DNA of 56,666 nucleotides from Streptomyces pseudogriseolus. GTDB lineage: Bacteria > Actinomycetota > Actinomycetes > Streptomycetales > Streptomycetaceae. Numbering within the stretch: position 1 is the first letter of the stretch; each line of letters opens with the position of its first letter. The notes under the pieces were generated by a model. The model saw only the letters and a program-made list of their open reading frames with translations, did not search any database and was not told the origin of the DNA. This document shows positions 44,877 to 53,563 of this stretch, piece by piece. Made by a program: the position numbers and the translations under genes. The stretch spans positions 1 to 56,666 of the forward strand of contig MUNG01000117.1 of the NCBI GenBank assembly GCA_002154585.1, given 5' to 3'.

Positions 44877-46051
44877 GCGGACTCCGTACGCAGTACTCGC
44901 CGCGCCACGGAGGTGATGTGCAGTTCGTCGGGGCCGTCGAGAACGCGGGCCGCGCGCCCCGTGCGGAACAGGGCGGGGAGCGCGGTGTCCGGGCCGAGCC
45001 CCGCCGCGCCGTGGACCTGTATCGCCGCGTCGGCCACCAGTTGGAGCGTGCGGGCCGCCGCGACCTTGGCCAGCCCTACTTCGACATGGGCGTCGACGCC
45101 CGCGTCGAGCCGGGACACGGCCTGGTGGACCAACGGCCGGGTCGTGCGTAGGGCGAGCAGTGACTCGAAGACGTGGCGCTGGACGAGTTGCAGGTCGCCG
45201 AGCGGGCCGCGGGAGCGGGAGCGGGAGACGGCGCGTTCCCGCATGAGGTCGAAGGCACGGCCCGCCTGGCCGAGCCAGCGCAGGCAGCGCAGGGTCCGGC
45301 CGAGCTGGAGCCGTTCGGCGGCGACGGCGAGGGCCTTGCCGCGCTCGCCGATCAGGTAGTCAGTGTCCACCACGACACCGTCGAGTGCGATCTCCGCCTG
45401 TCCGGCGGTGCCGAGCACGGGCAGCTCGCGCACCACCCGGAAGCCGGGAGAGGTGGTCGGGACCAGCAGCAGGGACAGACCGTCCCGCTCCGGGGGCCGC
45501 CCGTCCGTGCGCGCGAGGACGGTGACGAGGTCGGCGGTGTCGCCTCCGCTGACGAACCACTTGCGTCCCGTCAGCCGCCAGCCGTCCTCGGTGTCGACGG
45601 CGCGGGTGGCGGTGAGGAACGGGTCGGTGCCGGGCACGTCCTGCTCGGTCATCGCATAACTGGCCCGCAACTCCCCCGCGACCAGCGGCGCGAGGTATCG
45701 CTCGCGTACGCGCGGGCTGCCGTGTCGCGCCAGCATGAGCGCGTCCAGCAGGGAAGCCGACCCGAGGACCGCCGGTCCGTGGTCACTGGCGCCCTCCGCC
45801 TCCGCGACATGCGCGTACGACCGCAATCCAAGCCCCTGACCGCCCAGTTCGACCGGAAGGGGCAGTGCCCACAGCCCTTCGTCCTTCGCCTCCCGGCGCA
45901 GCCGGTGCAGCGTCCGGGCCGCGTCAGAGCCACCACTGTCCAGAATGCCTTCGCACGGCACCACCCGGGAGCGGACGAAGTCCGCCACCCGCTCCTTCAA
46001 CTCCCGCACCTCCGGCGGACACTGCGGGTCGCCGAGCGTCTCGTCCAGCAT
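44873..46051 (-). CDS. Acyl-CoA dehydrogenase family flavoprotein
   Basis: 392 residues from the ATG at 46051 (GGGGGAG site). It has the three-domain fold: helical N-domain, the FAD segment YAMTEQDVPGTDPFLTATRA with RKWFVSGGDTADL, and the C-terminal helices with LQLVADAAIQVHGAAGLGPD and the end TGRAARVLDGPDELH. The usual catalytic Glu at RxxRVxxGPxE appears as DGPDELH, so the base may be shifted or the oxidation atypical. It is divergent from the CoA-transferase/ligase operon and probably acts on the same acyl group. Confidence 0.88.
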   Translation of the reverse strand: MLDETLGDPQCPPEVRELKERVADFVRSRVVPCEGILDSGGSDAARTLHRLRREAKDEGLWALPLPVELGGQGLGLRSYAHVAEAEGASDHGPAVLGSASLLDALMLARHGSPRVRERYLAPLVAGELRASYAMTEQDVPGTDPFLTATRAVDTEDGWRLTGRKWFVSGGDTADLVTVLARTDGRPPERDGLSLLLVPTTSPGFRVVRELPVLGTAGQAEIALDGVVVDTDYLIGERGKALAVAAERLQLGRTLRCLRWLGQAGRAFDLMRERAVSRSRSRGPLGDLQLVQRHVFESLLALRTTRPLVHQAVSRLDAGVDAHVEVGLAKVAAARTLQLVADAAIQVHGAAGLGPDTALPALFRTGRAARVLDGPDELHITSVARRVLRTESA

Positions 46052-46161
46052 GTCTCCCCCACCTTTCAGGGAACTCCGGCTCTCGCCGGTCCGACTGTCT
46101 GTTCGTGGAACCGGTCGGGGGTGATCGCCCCCGGGTTCCCGCGCGTCAGGAAAGGAGAGGC

Positions 46162-47904
46162 ATGGCACCACCAGCCACACCGGCCGTCGCGCAGACGTCC
46201 CGGCCCCTCGACGGACTGCGTCTGGAAGCCTCAGGCCCCCCGGGGCCGGCGGACGGACTCGTCGCGGAGCACCTACAGCTGCTCGGCGCGGAGGAGACCG
46301 GACGCTCCGGCGAACGCATGACACTCGTCGGACCGGAGTGCGGTGGCATCACCGCCCACATGACGTGGGGCGACCGCGCCGTCGACGAGGCGACCGCGCA
46401 GGCGGCGACGGGCATCATGGCCGTGCACGGCCGCCGGGACGGGTCGCCCCGCGGGCTCGCCGCCGACTACGCCGCCACCGCCGCCGGTGTCCTGACCGTG
46501 CAGGGCCTGCTGGCCGGGCTCCTCGCCCAGGCCCGCGGCTCACAGGTGGCAAGCATCGAGGTGAGCGTCGAGCGGGCCGGACTGCTCGCCGTCTCGCAGT
46601 ATCTCGCCGCGGCCGGAGCGGAGGAGGCCGAGGCCGCGGAGATCGCACCGGGCGGCCCGCCGTTCGCCTCCGCCGACGGGGTCGTCTTCGAACTGGAGAC
46701 ACTCGACCCGGGCGCGTGGGCCGCCTTCTGGCGCACCCTCGACGCACCGGCGGACGCCGTACGGCGCGGCTGGCGGCCCTTCCAGTTCCGGTACGCCACG
46801 GCCTGCGCGCCCTTTCCGCAGGAGCTGCACGCCTCGGCCCGCGACCACGGCTGGGAGCGCGTCCGGGAAGCGGCCAGGGCCTCCGGAGCCGAGGTGTGCG
46901 CCCTGCACACGCTCACAGAACGGGCCGCCGAGCACGACGGGGCCCCACCCTGGGAACTGACGGCGCACGAGGCGTCGTACTCGGGCTCCGGCGCACCACC
47001 GCCCGTCGACGCCCCGCTGGCCGGCATGACCGTCCTGGAGGCCGGCCGCCGCATCCAAGCACCGCTCACGGCGCATCTGCTGGGGCTGCTCGGCGCCGAA
47101 GTGGTGCGGATCGAGCCGCCGGGCGGTGATCCGTTGCGCGGCATGCCTCCGGCCTGCTCGGGTGTCTCGGCCCGCTGGCTCGCGCTCAACCGGGGCAAGA
47201 AGGCCGTCGAGGTGGACATCAAGTCCGCCACGGACCGCAAACGGCTGCGCGCGATGGCGGCGGAGGCCGACGTGTTCCTGCACAACTGGGCGCCGGGCAA
47301 GGCCGCCGCGCTCGGCCTGGACCACGAAGACCTGTCCGCCGACCACCCCGCGCTCGTCTACGCGTACACCAGCGGCTGGGCCGACCGGCTGCCCGGGGCG
47401 CCGATGGGCACCGACTTCATGGTGCAGGCCCGCACCGGAGTGGGCGAGGCGGTGCGGCCCGCGGACGAACCGCCCGTACCGTCCCTGATGACACTGCTCG
47501 ACGTGCTCGGAGGACTCCTCGGGGCCGAGGCCGTCCTCGCGGGGCTGCTGCTGCGTCAGCGCACGGGAGCCGGTGTGCGGGTGGACTCGTCGCTGCTGGG
47601 GGCGGCCGACGTACTGACCATGCCGGCCCGGATCCGCGCGGCCCAGGGCCTCGACCCGCGCCGGCCGGCCGGATTCCGTCGGCCCGTGCCCACGGCCGAC
47701 GGCTGGATCGCCCTGCCCGACCATGCCGCCCTCCCGCACGACGCGTACCACCTTTCCACGGCCCGTGCGCTGGAGCGGCTGCACGAGCGAGGCACGGCCG
47801 CCGTCCCGGTCGTCACCGACCTCGCCGGCCTGCTCTCCTCCGGCCCGATCAGCCGCGACGCCCATGGCTCCCCCACCGTCCCCGCCCCCTGGAGGTTCGC
47901 ATGA
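46162..47904 (+). CDS. Class III (CaiB/BaiF) CoA transferase, two-domain fusion
   Basis: 580 residues from the ATG at 46162 (AAAGGAGAGG). The C-terminal about 290 residues are a normal family III half: LAGMTVLEAGRRIQAPLTAH, LGAEVVRIEPPGGDPLRG, LNRGKKAVEVDIK and GTDFMVQARTG with the catalytic Asp. The N-terminal half looks like a diverged copy (ITAHMTWGDRAV, ATAAGVLTVQGLLAGLLAQA) without a clear active site. It moves CoA between carboxylic acids. It is coupled by ATGA to the ligase gene. Confidence 0.85.
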   Translation: MAPPATPAVAQTSRPLDGLRLEASGPPGPADGLVAEHLQLLGAEETGRSGERMTLVGPECGGITAHMTWGDRAVDEATAQAATGIMAVHGRRDGSPRGLAADYAATAAGVLTVQGLLAGLLAQARGSQVASIEVSVERAGLLAVSQYLAAAGAEEAEAAEIAPGGPPFASADGVVFELETLDPGAWAAFWRTLDAPADAVRRGWRPFQFRYATACAPFPQELHASARDHGWERVREAARASGAEVCALHTLTERAAEHDGAPPWELTAHEASYSGSGAPPPVDAPLAGMTVLEAGRRIQAPLTAHLLGLLGAEVVRIEPPGGDPLRGMPPACSGVSARWLALNRGKKAVEVDIKSATDRKRLRAMAAEADVFLHNWAPGKAAALGLDHEDLSADHPALVYAYTSGWADRLPGAPMGTDFMVQARTGVGEAVRPADEPPVPSLMTLLDVLGGLLGAEAVLAGLLLRQRTGAGVRVDSSLLGAADVLTMPARIRAAQGLDPRRPAGFRRPVPTADGWIALPDHAALPHDAYHLSTARALERLHERGTAAVPVVTDLAGLLSSGPISRDAHGSPTVPAPWRFA

Positions 47905-49583
47905 CCGTCGCCCTGCACGACCTGCTGCCCGCCACGCTGCGCCGTACCTGGGCCGTCGAGGGAACCTGCCCCGATCTGGACCTCTACAGCCTCTACCGCG
48001 CCCGTCAGATCGCCGACCCGCACCGTACGGCGGTCCTCGACGCCAAGGGGAAACTCTGTTACACCGCGCTGGACCGCAAGGCCCGATGTCTGGCCGCCGG
48101 GCTCTCCGGCCTCGGGATACACGCCGGTGACGTCGTCGGCGTCCAGCTGCCCAACGGCCGCGACGCCGTCGTCGCGGACCTCGCGCTCGCCGCCCTGGGC
48201 GCGGTGGCGCTGCCCTTCCCGGTCGGGCGGGGCGGGCGCGAGGCGGCGTCGCTGCTGCGCAGATCGGAGGCGGTCGCGGTGATCGCGGCAACCGAACACC
48301 GGGGCAGCCGTCACGCGGCCGACCTGCTGGCGCTGACGGATGAGCTGCCCGCCCTGCGCACGGTCGTCGCCGCGGGGCCGGCGGGCACCGCACCGGAGGG
48401 AGCCGTCCCGCTGTCGGCCCTGACGCGCACCGACCCGAAGACGTTCGTGCCGGCCCGCCCCGATCCCGACACCGCCGCCCGCATCCTCGTGTCCTCCGGG
48501 TCGGAGTCCGAGCCGAAGATGGTGGCCTACTCGCACAATGCACTGGCCGGCGGCCGGGGCAACTTCCTCGGCTCCCTCATCCCGGACGGGCGCCCGCCGC
48601 GCTGCCTCTTCCTGGTGCCGCTGGCCTCCGCCTTCGGCAGCAACGGCACCCCGGTCACCCTCGCCCGGCACGGCGGAACCCTGGTCCTGCTCGACCACTT
48701 CACGCCCGAGGCAGCCCTGGAGGCGCTCGCCGCACACGAACCGACCCATGTCCTGGGCGTACCGACCATGATCCGCATGATGCTCGACCGGATCGCGGAG
48801 GGCGGGCACCGGACGTTCACTCCACCGACGGCCGTGGTCGTCGGCGGCTCACCACTGGACGAGGCCACCGCGACCGAGGCCCGCCGGGCCTTCGGCTGCC
48901 CGGTCGTCAACCTCTACGGCTCCGCCGACGGCGTCAACTGCCACACCGGGCTGACACCCGGCTCCCCCGACGGCGACGGGCGGCCCGGAGTCGCCGCGGG
49001 ACAACCCGATCCCCGGGTCGCCGACATACGGATCGCCGTCCCCGGCACCCGTGAGCTGCGGGAGGTCGGCGAGGGCACGGTCGGCGAGATTGTCGCCCGT
49101 GGCCCCATGACACCACTGTGCTACGTCGCCGCCCCCGACCTCGACACCCGCTACCGCACCGAGGACGGCTGGGTGCGCACCGGGGACCTCGGCCTCATCG
49201 ACGCTGACGGCACGCTCCGGGTCGTCGGACGGCTGAAGGACGTGGTGATCCGCGGCGGGGCGAACATCAGCCCCGCCGAGGTCGAGGTCGAACTGGCCGC
49301 GCACCCGGCGGTCCGGGACGTGGTGTGCGTCGGCGTGCCCGACCCGCTGATGGGCGAGCGGCTCGCGGCCTGCGTCGTGCCCAGGGACGAGGCGGCGCCC
49401 ACACTGGAGGAGCTGTGCGCGCACCTGGACGCGCGAGGTCTGGAACGGCGCAAACACCCCGAGCGCCTGCTGGTGCTGAGTGAACTTCCCCTGACACCGG
49501 CCGGCAAGCCGGACCGGGCGGCGCTGCGGGAACGGTGTCTGCCCGAGACGGAGCGGCAGCAGCCCCTGGCCTCGGCCGGCTGA
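47901..49583 (+). CDS. Acyl-CoA ligase/AMP-dependent synthetase
   Basis: 560 residues of the ANL superfamily. The phosphate loop is ILVSSGSESEPKMVAYSH (unusual; most have TSGTTGxPK), A5 is NLYGSADG, A7 VRTGDLGLIDADG, A8 GRLKDVVIRGGANISPAEVE, and the catalytic Lys is in PLTPAGKPDRAAL. It activates a carboxylic acid as adenylate and probably forms the CoA thioester. With the CoA transferase and the divergent acyl-CoA dehydrogenase it suggests breakdown or tailoring of an organic acid; the acid cannot be named. Confidence 0.88.
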   Translation: MTVALHDLLPATLRRTWAVEGTCPDLDLYSLYRARQIADPHRTAVLDAKGKLCYTALDRKARCLAAGLSGLGIHAGDVVGVQLPNGRDAVVADLALAALGAVALPFPVGRGGREAASLLRRSEAVAVIAATEHRGSRHAADLLALTDELPALRTVVAAGPAGTAPEGAVPLSALTRTDPKTFVPARPDPDTAARILVSSGSESEPKMVAYSHNALAGGRGNFLGSLIPDGRPPRCLFLVPLASAFGSNGTPVTLARHGGTLVLLDHFTPEAALEALAAHEPTHVLGVPTMIRMMLDRIAEGGHRTFTPPTAVVVGGSPLDEATATEARRAFGCPVVNLYGSADGVNCHTGLTPGSPDGDGRPGVAAGQPDPRVADIRIAVPGTRELREVGEGTVGEIVARGPMTPLCYVAAPDLDTRYRTEDGWVRTGDLGLIDADGTLRVVGRLKDVVIRGGANISPAEVEVELAAHPAVRDVVCVGVPDPLMGERLAACVVPRDEAAPTLEELCAHLDARGLERRKHPERLLVLSELPLTPAGKPDRAALRERCLPETERQQPLASAG

Positions 49584-49599
49584 CCCTCCGGACGACGGA

Positions 49600-49635
49600 G
49601 GGCCGCCCGGGGAACGCCCCGGGCGGCCCTTTTCG
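49600..49635 (+). terminator. Strong intrinsic terminator after the ligase gene
   Basis: A perfect 13-bp stem GGGCCGCCCGGGG/CCCCGGGCGGCCC with an AACG loop, followed directly by TTTT. It ends the CoA-transferase/ligase transcript and may also serve the convergent ABC operon, which ends at 49688. Confidence 0.92.
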
Positions 49636-49687
49636 ACGTACGACGCGAAGTCCGCCGACCGAACTTCGGTGGGTACGGCGCCACGAG

Positions 49688-50518
49688 TCAGGAGGCGTTC
49701 ATCGCCTTCTCCAGCGTCGTCGCCGCGTTCTTGTAGACGGTCAGCAGATCCAGGTCCTCGTCCGGGTAGTTGACGATCCCCACCTGGCGCGCGCCCGAGT
49801 CCGGCAGCACGGTGCCGGTCGTCATGTGCACGTTGTCGAGGACCAGTTGGGGCTTCTTCCCGGACAGGTCGGACAACTGCTCGGCCGTCACGGCCTCGGG
49901 TCCGTACGTACCGACCACCTCGGCCCCGGCCAGCTTCGCCGACCAGGCGGAGAAGACCTGGGCGACGACGGTGGGTGCTTTGCCGTCCGGCCAGGCACTC
50001 TTGAGGCCCTTCTGCAGCTTGCCGTACTCGGTGTCGAACGTGGTGATCCACTCTTTGGCAGTGGCTTCGGTTCCGAACATCTTGCCCAGTCGCGTCACCT
50101 CGGCCTTGGCCTTGTCCGCGTCGTTGTCGAGGTTGACCTCGACCAGTTCGGCGTCGCCTCCGGCGGCCTCCTTGAACTTCTCGGCGTACGGCTCGAAGGG
50201 CGCGTACAGCACGAAGTCGGCGTCCGCCACGGCCGCGAGGTCGGAGGGTTTCGGGTCGTAGTCGGGGGCGTGCTGCACCGACTCCGGCACGATGACCGTG
50301 ACGTCCTCGGCACCCGCGGCCTTGGCGAACGCCCCTTCCCAACTGGTCGTGGCGACCACGACCGGACCGGTGTCCTTCCCTGCCGCGTCCGCGTCGGACG
50401 AGGAAGTCGAGGAGGACGGCGTATCGCTTTCCCCACCGCAGCCGGTGGCCGTCAACAGGAGGGCCGCGCTGAAGCTCAGTGCGAGGAGGGGAGTGATGCG
50501 GACGCGGGTGCGCGCCAT
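49688..50518 (-). CDS. Metal ABC transporter substrate-binding lipoprotein (ZnuA-like)
   Basis: 276 residues. A lipobox LTATGCGG (Cys27) marks a lipoprotein. The cluster-A-I fold is seen in VVVATTSWEGAFAKAAGAED, the ligand segments SVQHAPDYDPKPSDL and DNVHMTTG, and the final YPDEDLDLL. It lacks the long His-rich loop of classical ZnuA. Probable ligands are His/Asp, fitting zinc or manganese uptake. It overlaps the permease gene by 43 bp and is last in the ATPase-permease-binding protein operon. Confidence 0.85.
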   Translation of the reverse strand: MARTRVRITPLLALSFSAALLLTATGCGGESDTPSSSTSSSDADAAGKDTGPVVVATTSWEGAFAKAAGAEDVTVIVPESVQHAPDYDPKPSDLAAVADADFVLYAPFEPYAEKFKEAAGGDAELVEVNLDNDADKAKAEVTRLGKMFGTEATAKEWITTFDTEYGKLQKGLKSAWPDGKAPTVVAQVFSAWSAKLAGAEVVGTYGPEAVTAEQLSDLSGKKPQLVLDNVHMTTGTVLPDSGARQVGIVNYPDEDLDLLTVYKNAATTLEKAMNAS

Positions 50519-51345
50519 GAGCTGATTCTCCGTTCGGGTACGAGATGGACGGCGAGGACGACCACGCCGGCAGTGAGGACGAGGACGGGGCCGGGAGGCC
50601 AGTCGAAACGGAGCGCGACCAGGAACCCGGTCAGGTTCACGGCCACACCGATACCGACCGCCCAGGCGGTGATGGACAGCAGGGAACGGCCCAGCCGTCG
50701 GGCGGCGAGAGCCGGAAGAAGCGTCAGCGCATCGACGAGGAGGGCGCCGGTGAGCTTGATGGCTCCGGCGACGGACACCGCGACCAGGACCAGCAGCACG
50801 AGGGTGAGCCGGTCGACCCGCACGCCCGAAGACAGGGCGAGTTCACGGTCGTAGAGGAGGAGGGCGATGTCTCTGCGGCGCCACCAGAAGAGGGCCGGTA
50901 CGACGACGGCCAGTGCGACGAGCAGCCACAGGTCGGCGGTACCGACCGAGAGGATGGACCCCCAGAGCAGGGAGAAGGCGCCCGCCGCGTTGACGCCGGA
51001 GACGGCGAGCACGAGCAGGGCGGCGGCGATCGCCAGGCTCATCAGCAGGCCCATGGCACCGGACAGGCCGTCCGGAGTACGGGCCAGTGGAGCGACTCCG
51101 GCGCCGGCGAGGGCGCAGGCCACCAGCGCGCACAGCATGGGATCGAGCCCGGTCAGCAGTCCGACGGCGATGCCCAGGAGTGCGACGTGCATCATCGCGA
51201 ACCGCACCGGCATGATGTCGAGGCCGACGATGACGACGCCGATCACCGGCAGTCCGACCGCGGCCACCAGCAGGGCGACGCCGGCCCGTTGGACGGGCAC
51301 GAGTTGCAGGAGCTGACCGACGTCGGCCGCGGCCAGGGCGCTCAC
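50476..51345 (-). CDS. Metal ABC transporter permease (ZnuB-like)
   Basis: 289 residues from a GTG overlapping the ATPase stop codon (GTGA). Eight or nine membrane helices; LPVIGVVIVGLDIMPVRFAM and ALSSGVRVDRLTLVLLVLVA are ABC-3 family landmarks, followed by KLTGALLVDALTLLPALAAR. It forms the membrane channel for the metal importer. The tail extends over the start of the binding-protein gene, an unusual overlap for this family. Confidence 0.85.
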   Translation of the reverse strand: MSALAAADVGQLLQLVPVQRAGVALLVAAVGLPVIGVVIVGLDIMPVRFAMMHVALLGIAVGLLTGLDPMLCALVACALAGAGVAPLARTPDGLSGAMGLLMSLAIAAALLVLAVSGVNAAGAFSLLWGSILSVGTADLWLLVALAVVVPALFWWRRRDIALLLYDRELALSSGVRVDRLTLVLLVLVAVSVAGAIKLTGALLVDALTLLPALAARRLGRSLLSITAWAVGIGVAVNLTGFLVALRFDWPPGPVLVLTAGVVVLAVHLVPERRISSWRAPASASLPSSH

Positions 51346-51977
51346 CGGACCTCCCGCAGCCGGCCCGCGGCCATCTCCAGCACCCGGTCGCAGCGCTCGG
51401 CCAGAGCCCGGTCGTGGGTGACGACCACGACGGTCACCGGCAGGGAGAGCAGTACGTCGGCCGCCTCCTCCTGACCGGAGAAGTCGAGGGCGGCGGTGGG
51501 CTCGTCGGCGAGCAGGACGCCCGCACCGGCCGCCACACAGCCGACCGCCCGCGCCAGGTACATGCGCTGGAGCTGACCGCCGGACAGGGTGTGCAACGGC
51601 CGGTCGGCGAGGTGCCCGACCCCGAGCTTGCCGGCCGCCTCCACCGCCTCGGCACGGGCACCACCGCTGGCCAGCAACTCGCGCCCCAGCAGGGGGAAGC
51701 GGCCGGTCGCCGGCTTCTGCGGGATCCACGCGCACGCCTGTCGCCGCCACGCCCACCCGGCGGCGCTCCCGGTGTCCCGGCCACCCACCAGGATCCGACC
51801 CGCGACATGCCGGTGCAGCCCCAGAACGGCACGCAGCAACGTGGTCTTACCCGACCCGTTGGTACCGGTCAGCGCCACGCGCTGCCCGCGCGCGATGTCG
51901 AGATCGACGTCGCGCACGGCCTCGACCCTGCCGTGCCGGCACACGACGCCGGACATCCGGACATCCAGCCCTTCCAT
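51342..51977 (-). CDS. Metal ABC transporter ATP-binding protein (ZnuC-like)
   Basis: 211 residues from the ATG at 51977 (GGGAGGTGGC site; an ATG at 52070 is possible). Walker A LTGTNGSGKTTLLRA, Q-loop ACAWIPQKP, signature LHTLSGGQLQRMYLARA, Walker B GVLLADEPTAALD and the switch His in VVVVTHDRAL are all present. First gene of the three-gene importer operon. No recognisable Zur box was found between 51978 and 52170. Confidence 0.9.
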   Translation of the reverse strand: MEGLDVRMSGVVCRHGRVEAVRDVDLDIARGQRVALTGTNGSGKTTLLRAVLGLHRHVAGRILVGGRDTGSAAGWAWRRQACAWIPQKPATGRFPLLGRELLASGGARAEAVEAAGKLGVGHLADRPLHTLSGGQLQRMYLARAVGCVAAGAGVLLADEPTAALDFSGQEEAADVLLSLPVTVVVVTHDRALAERCDRVLEMAAGRLREVR

Positions 51978-52172
51978 GCCACCTCCCTGCCTCCTCAGAG
52001 CAGTCGGGAGGGAGAGGCGGTCGGTTCCCGGAGAGGGCGAAGAAGCCGCGACAGCAGCGGACTTGGTCATCCGGACGGGCCGCCGCGCGTTCGGCCCGCA
52101 GTGGCTGCGCGGGAATCACGGCGCCGTAAGCGCGTCCAGGACTTGCGTGCAGGGGCGGACCCCGGACACGGC

Positions 52173-52214
52173 GGAAGGGCCTCCGGCCGGGTCGCCCCGG
52201 CCGGAGGCCCTTCC
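52173..52214 (-). terminator. Perfect 19-bp hairpin terminator of the superoxide dismutase gene
   Basis: GGAAGGGCCTCCGGCCGGG pairs perfectly with the following arm around a TCGC loop. It lies 65 bp beyond the dismutase stop codon and upstream of the ABC operon on the same strand, insulating the two. The rest of 51978-52279 shows only the ABC promoter region, with no clear motifs. Confidence 0.88.
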
Positions 52215-52279
52215 TTGTGCCGCCTGCCGGTGAAGGGTGAGAAGACGATCACGAGCAGGACGTCATACGGCCCCCGCGG

Positions 52280-52921
52280 TCAGGGGTTCAGCAGCAGCAC
52301 GTCGGTGCGGGACTTGGCGGCCTCGTAACGCTTCGCCACGTCCTGCCAGTTGACGACGGCCCACATGGCGTCGATGAAGTCGACCTTCTGGTTCTTGTAC
52401 TGCAGGTAGAAGGCGTGCTCCCAGGCGTCGAAGACCAGGATCGGGGTGGAGCCCTGGCCGACGTTGCCCTGGTGGTCGTAGACCTGCTCGACGATCAGCC
52501 GGCCGCTCAGCGGCTCGTACGCCAGGACGCCCCAACCCGAACCCTGGGTGGTCGCGGCGGCCTTGGTGAGCTGCGCCTTGAAGCCGGCGAAGGAGCCGAA
52601 GGACTCGGCGATCGCGTCGGCGAGGTCACCGACACCGTCGGCGGCCAGGGGCTCGCCGCCTCCGTCACCGGTCATGTTGTGCCAGTAGATGGAGTGCAGG
52701 ATGTGGCCGGAGAGGTGGAAGGCCAGGCTCTTCTCCAGGCCATTGATCGAGCCCCACTGCTCCTTGTCCCGCGCCTCGGCGAGCTGCTCCAGCGTGTCGT
52801 TGGCACCCTTGACGTACGCGGCGTGGTGCTTGTCGTGGTGCAGCTCGATGATCTGCGGGTTGATGACCGGCTCGAGCTCCGAGTAGTCGTAGGGAAGCTC
52901 CGGGAGCGTGTACACCGCCAT
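52280..52921 (-). CDS. sodF: Iron/manganese superoxide dismutase
   Basis: 213 residues from the ATG at 52921, nine bases after GGAGG. Metal ligands are His28 ([14 protein letters not shown]), the second His in [17 protein letters not shown], and Asp/His in [21 protein letters not shown] and [10 protein letters not shown] are family landmarks. It removes superoxide in the cytosol. The Fe-type name follows streptomycete usage (Fe-SOD as the nickel-poor alternative to SodN), not a metal-specific residue test. It is divergent from a Fur-family gene across a palindromic site. Confidence 0.95.
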   Translation of the reverse strand: MAVYTLPELPYDYSELEPVINPQIIELHHDKHHAAYVKGANDTLEQLAEARDKEQWGSINGLEKSLAFHLSGHILHSIYWHNMTGDGGGEPLAADGVGDLADAIAESFGSFAGFKAQLTKAAATTQGSGWGVLAYEPLSGRLIVEQVYDHQGNVGQGSTPILVFDAWEHAFYLQYKNQKVDFIDAMWAVVNWQDVAKRYEAAKSRTDVLLLNP

Positions 52922-52937
52922 GTCCAACATCCTCCGA

Positions 52938-52990
52938 CGTTATTGCCACTGATGTGCAGTTGCACGCTAGCAGCAGTAGTGGCAATTATT
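52938..52990. promoter_or_regulatory. Palindromic operator region between sodF and the Fur-family gene
   Basis: Outer perfect arms ATTGCCACT (52942-52950) and AGTGGCAAT (52978-52986) flank an inner TGCAGTTGCA (52955-52964). The site lies 17-65 bp upstream of the sodF start. Fur-family regulators bind such inverted repeats, and nickel-sensing Nur is known to repress sodF in Streptomyces, so a Nur-type or self-regulatory site is plausible. Confidence 0.55.
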
Positions 52991-53104
52991 GATCAGGCGA
53001 TGGTCCTAGGACCGATGTCGCCGGAATTCCGACCGGCGTACGACGAGTGGCGAGGTGGCCGGTCTTGTGTTCGCCGGCGGGACCGCCTCCGGGAAGGCGG
53101 CGGT

Positions 53105-53557
53105 ATGGCGAGAACCCTTGACGAGGCGCGTGGACAGTCAGGAGTGTTGCCCGAGCCTCGCGCCCTGCTGCGCAAGCACGGCATGCGCTGCACTCCTGGC
53201 AGGTTGCGGATCCTGAGCTTGTTGAACGTCCCCGGGCGCCACCTCACCGCCGCCGAGATCGGTGCACGACTGACGCTGTCGGGGGCGGGGCATCACCCCA
53301 CGACGGTCTACCGGACGCTGGAGACGTTGACGGCCGCCGGTGTGACGCACGCGGTGCCCTGCGTCGGGCCGACGCGCTACGGCATCACGAACGAGCCGCA
53401 CCACCACACGATGTGTGAGCGGTGCGGCCACGTCGACGACCTGGTCAGCGAGTCGTTGACGGAGGCGGTGCGCGGAGTCCGGGAACTGACCGGTCTGCGG
53501 CCCGGGGCAGCGGGGTCGCTGTTGGTCCACGGCCTGTGCTCCCGCTGCACCCACTGA
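53105..53557 (+). CDS. Fur-family metalloregulator
   Basis: 150 residues from the ATG at 53105. Winged-helix N-domain (RCTPGRLRILSLLNVPGRHL, then HHPTTVYRTLETLTAAGV) and a dimerisation domain with NEPHHHTMCERCGHVDDL. Two CxxC pairs (Cys104/107, Cys145/148) form the structural zinc site, and His99-101 lie in the sensing site. Zinc, nickel or iron cannot be told apart by eye. Neighbours are sodF (divergent), a zinc-type importer and cobN (convergent, 6 bp apart). Confidence 0.9.
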   Translation: MARTLDEARGQSGVLPEPRALLRKHGMRCTPGRLRILSLLNVPGRHLTAAEIGARLTLSGAGHHPTTVYRTLETLTAAGVTHAVPCVGPTRYGITNEPHHHTMCERCGHVDDLVSESLTEAVRGVRELTGLRPGAAGSLLVHGLCSRCTH

Positions 53558-53563
53558 GCGCGC

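Noticed and set aside
46540-48543. 667-codon minus-strand frame across the CoA transferase and ligase
   Set aside because: Both plus-strand genes carry full family motifs; this frame is Arg/Gly-rich and motif-free.
51978-52172. Zur box for the metal ABC operon
   Set aside because: No convincing AT-rich palindrome of the Zur type was seen in this leader.
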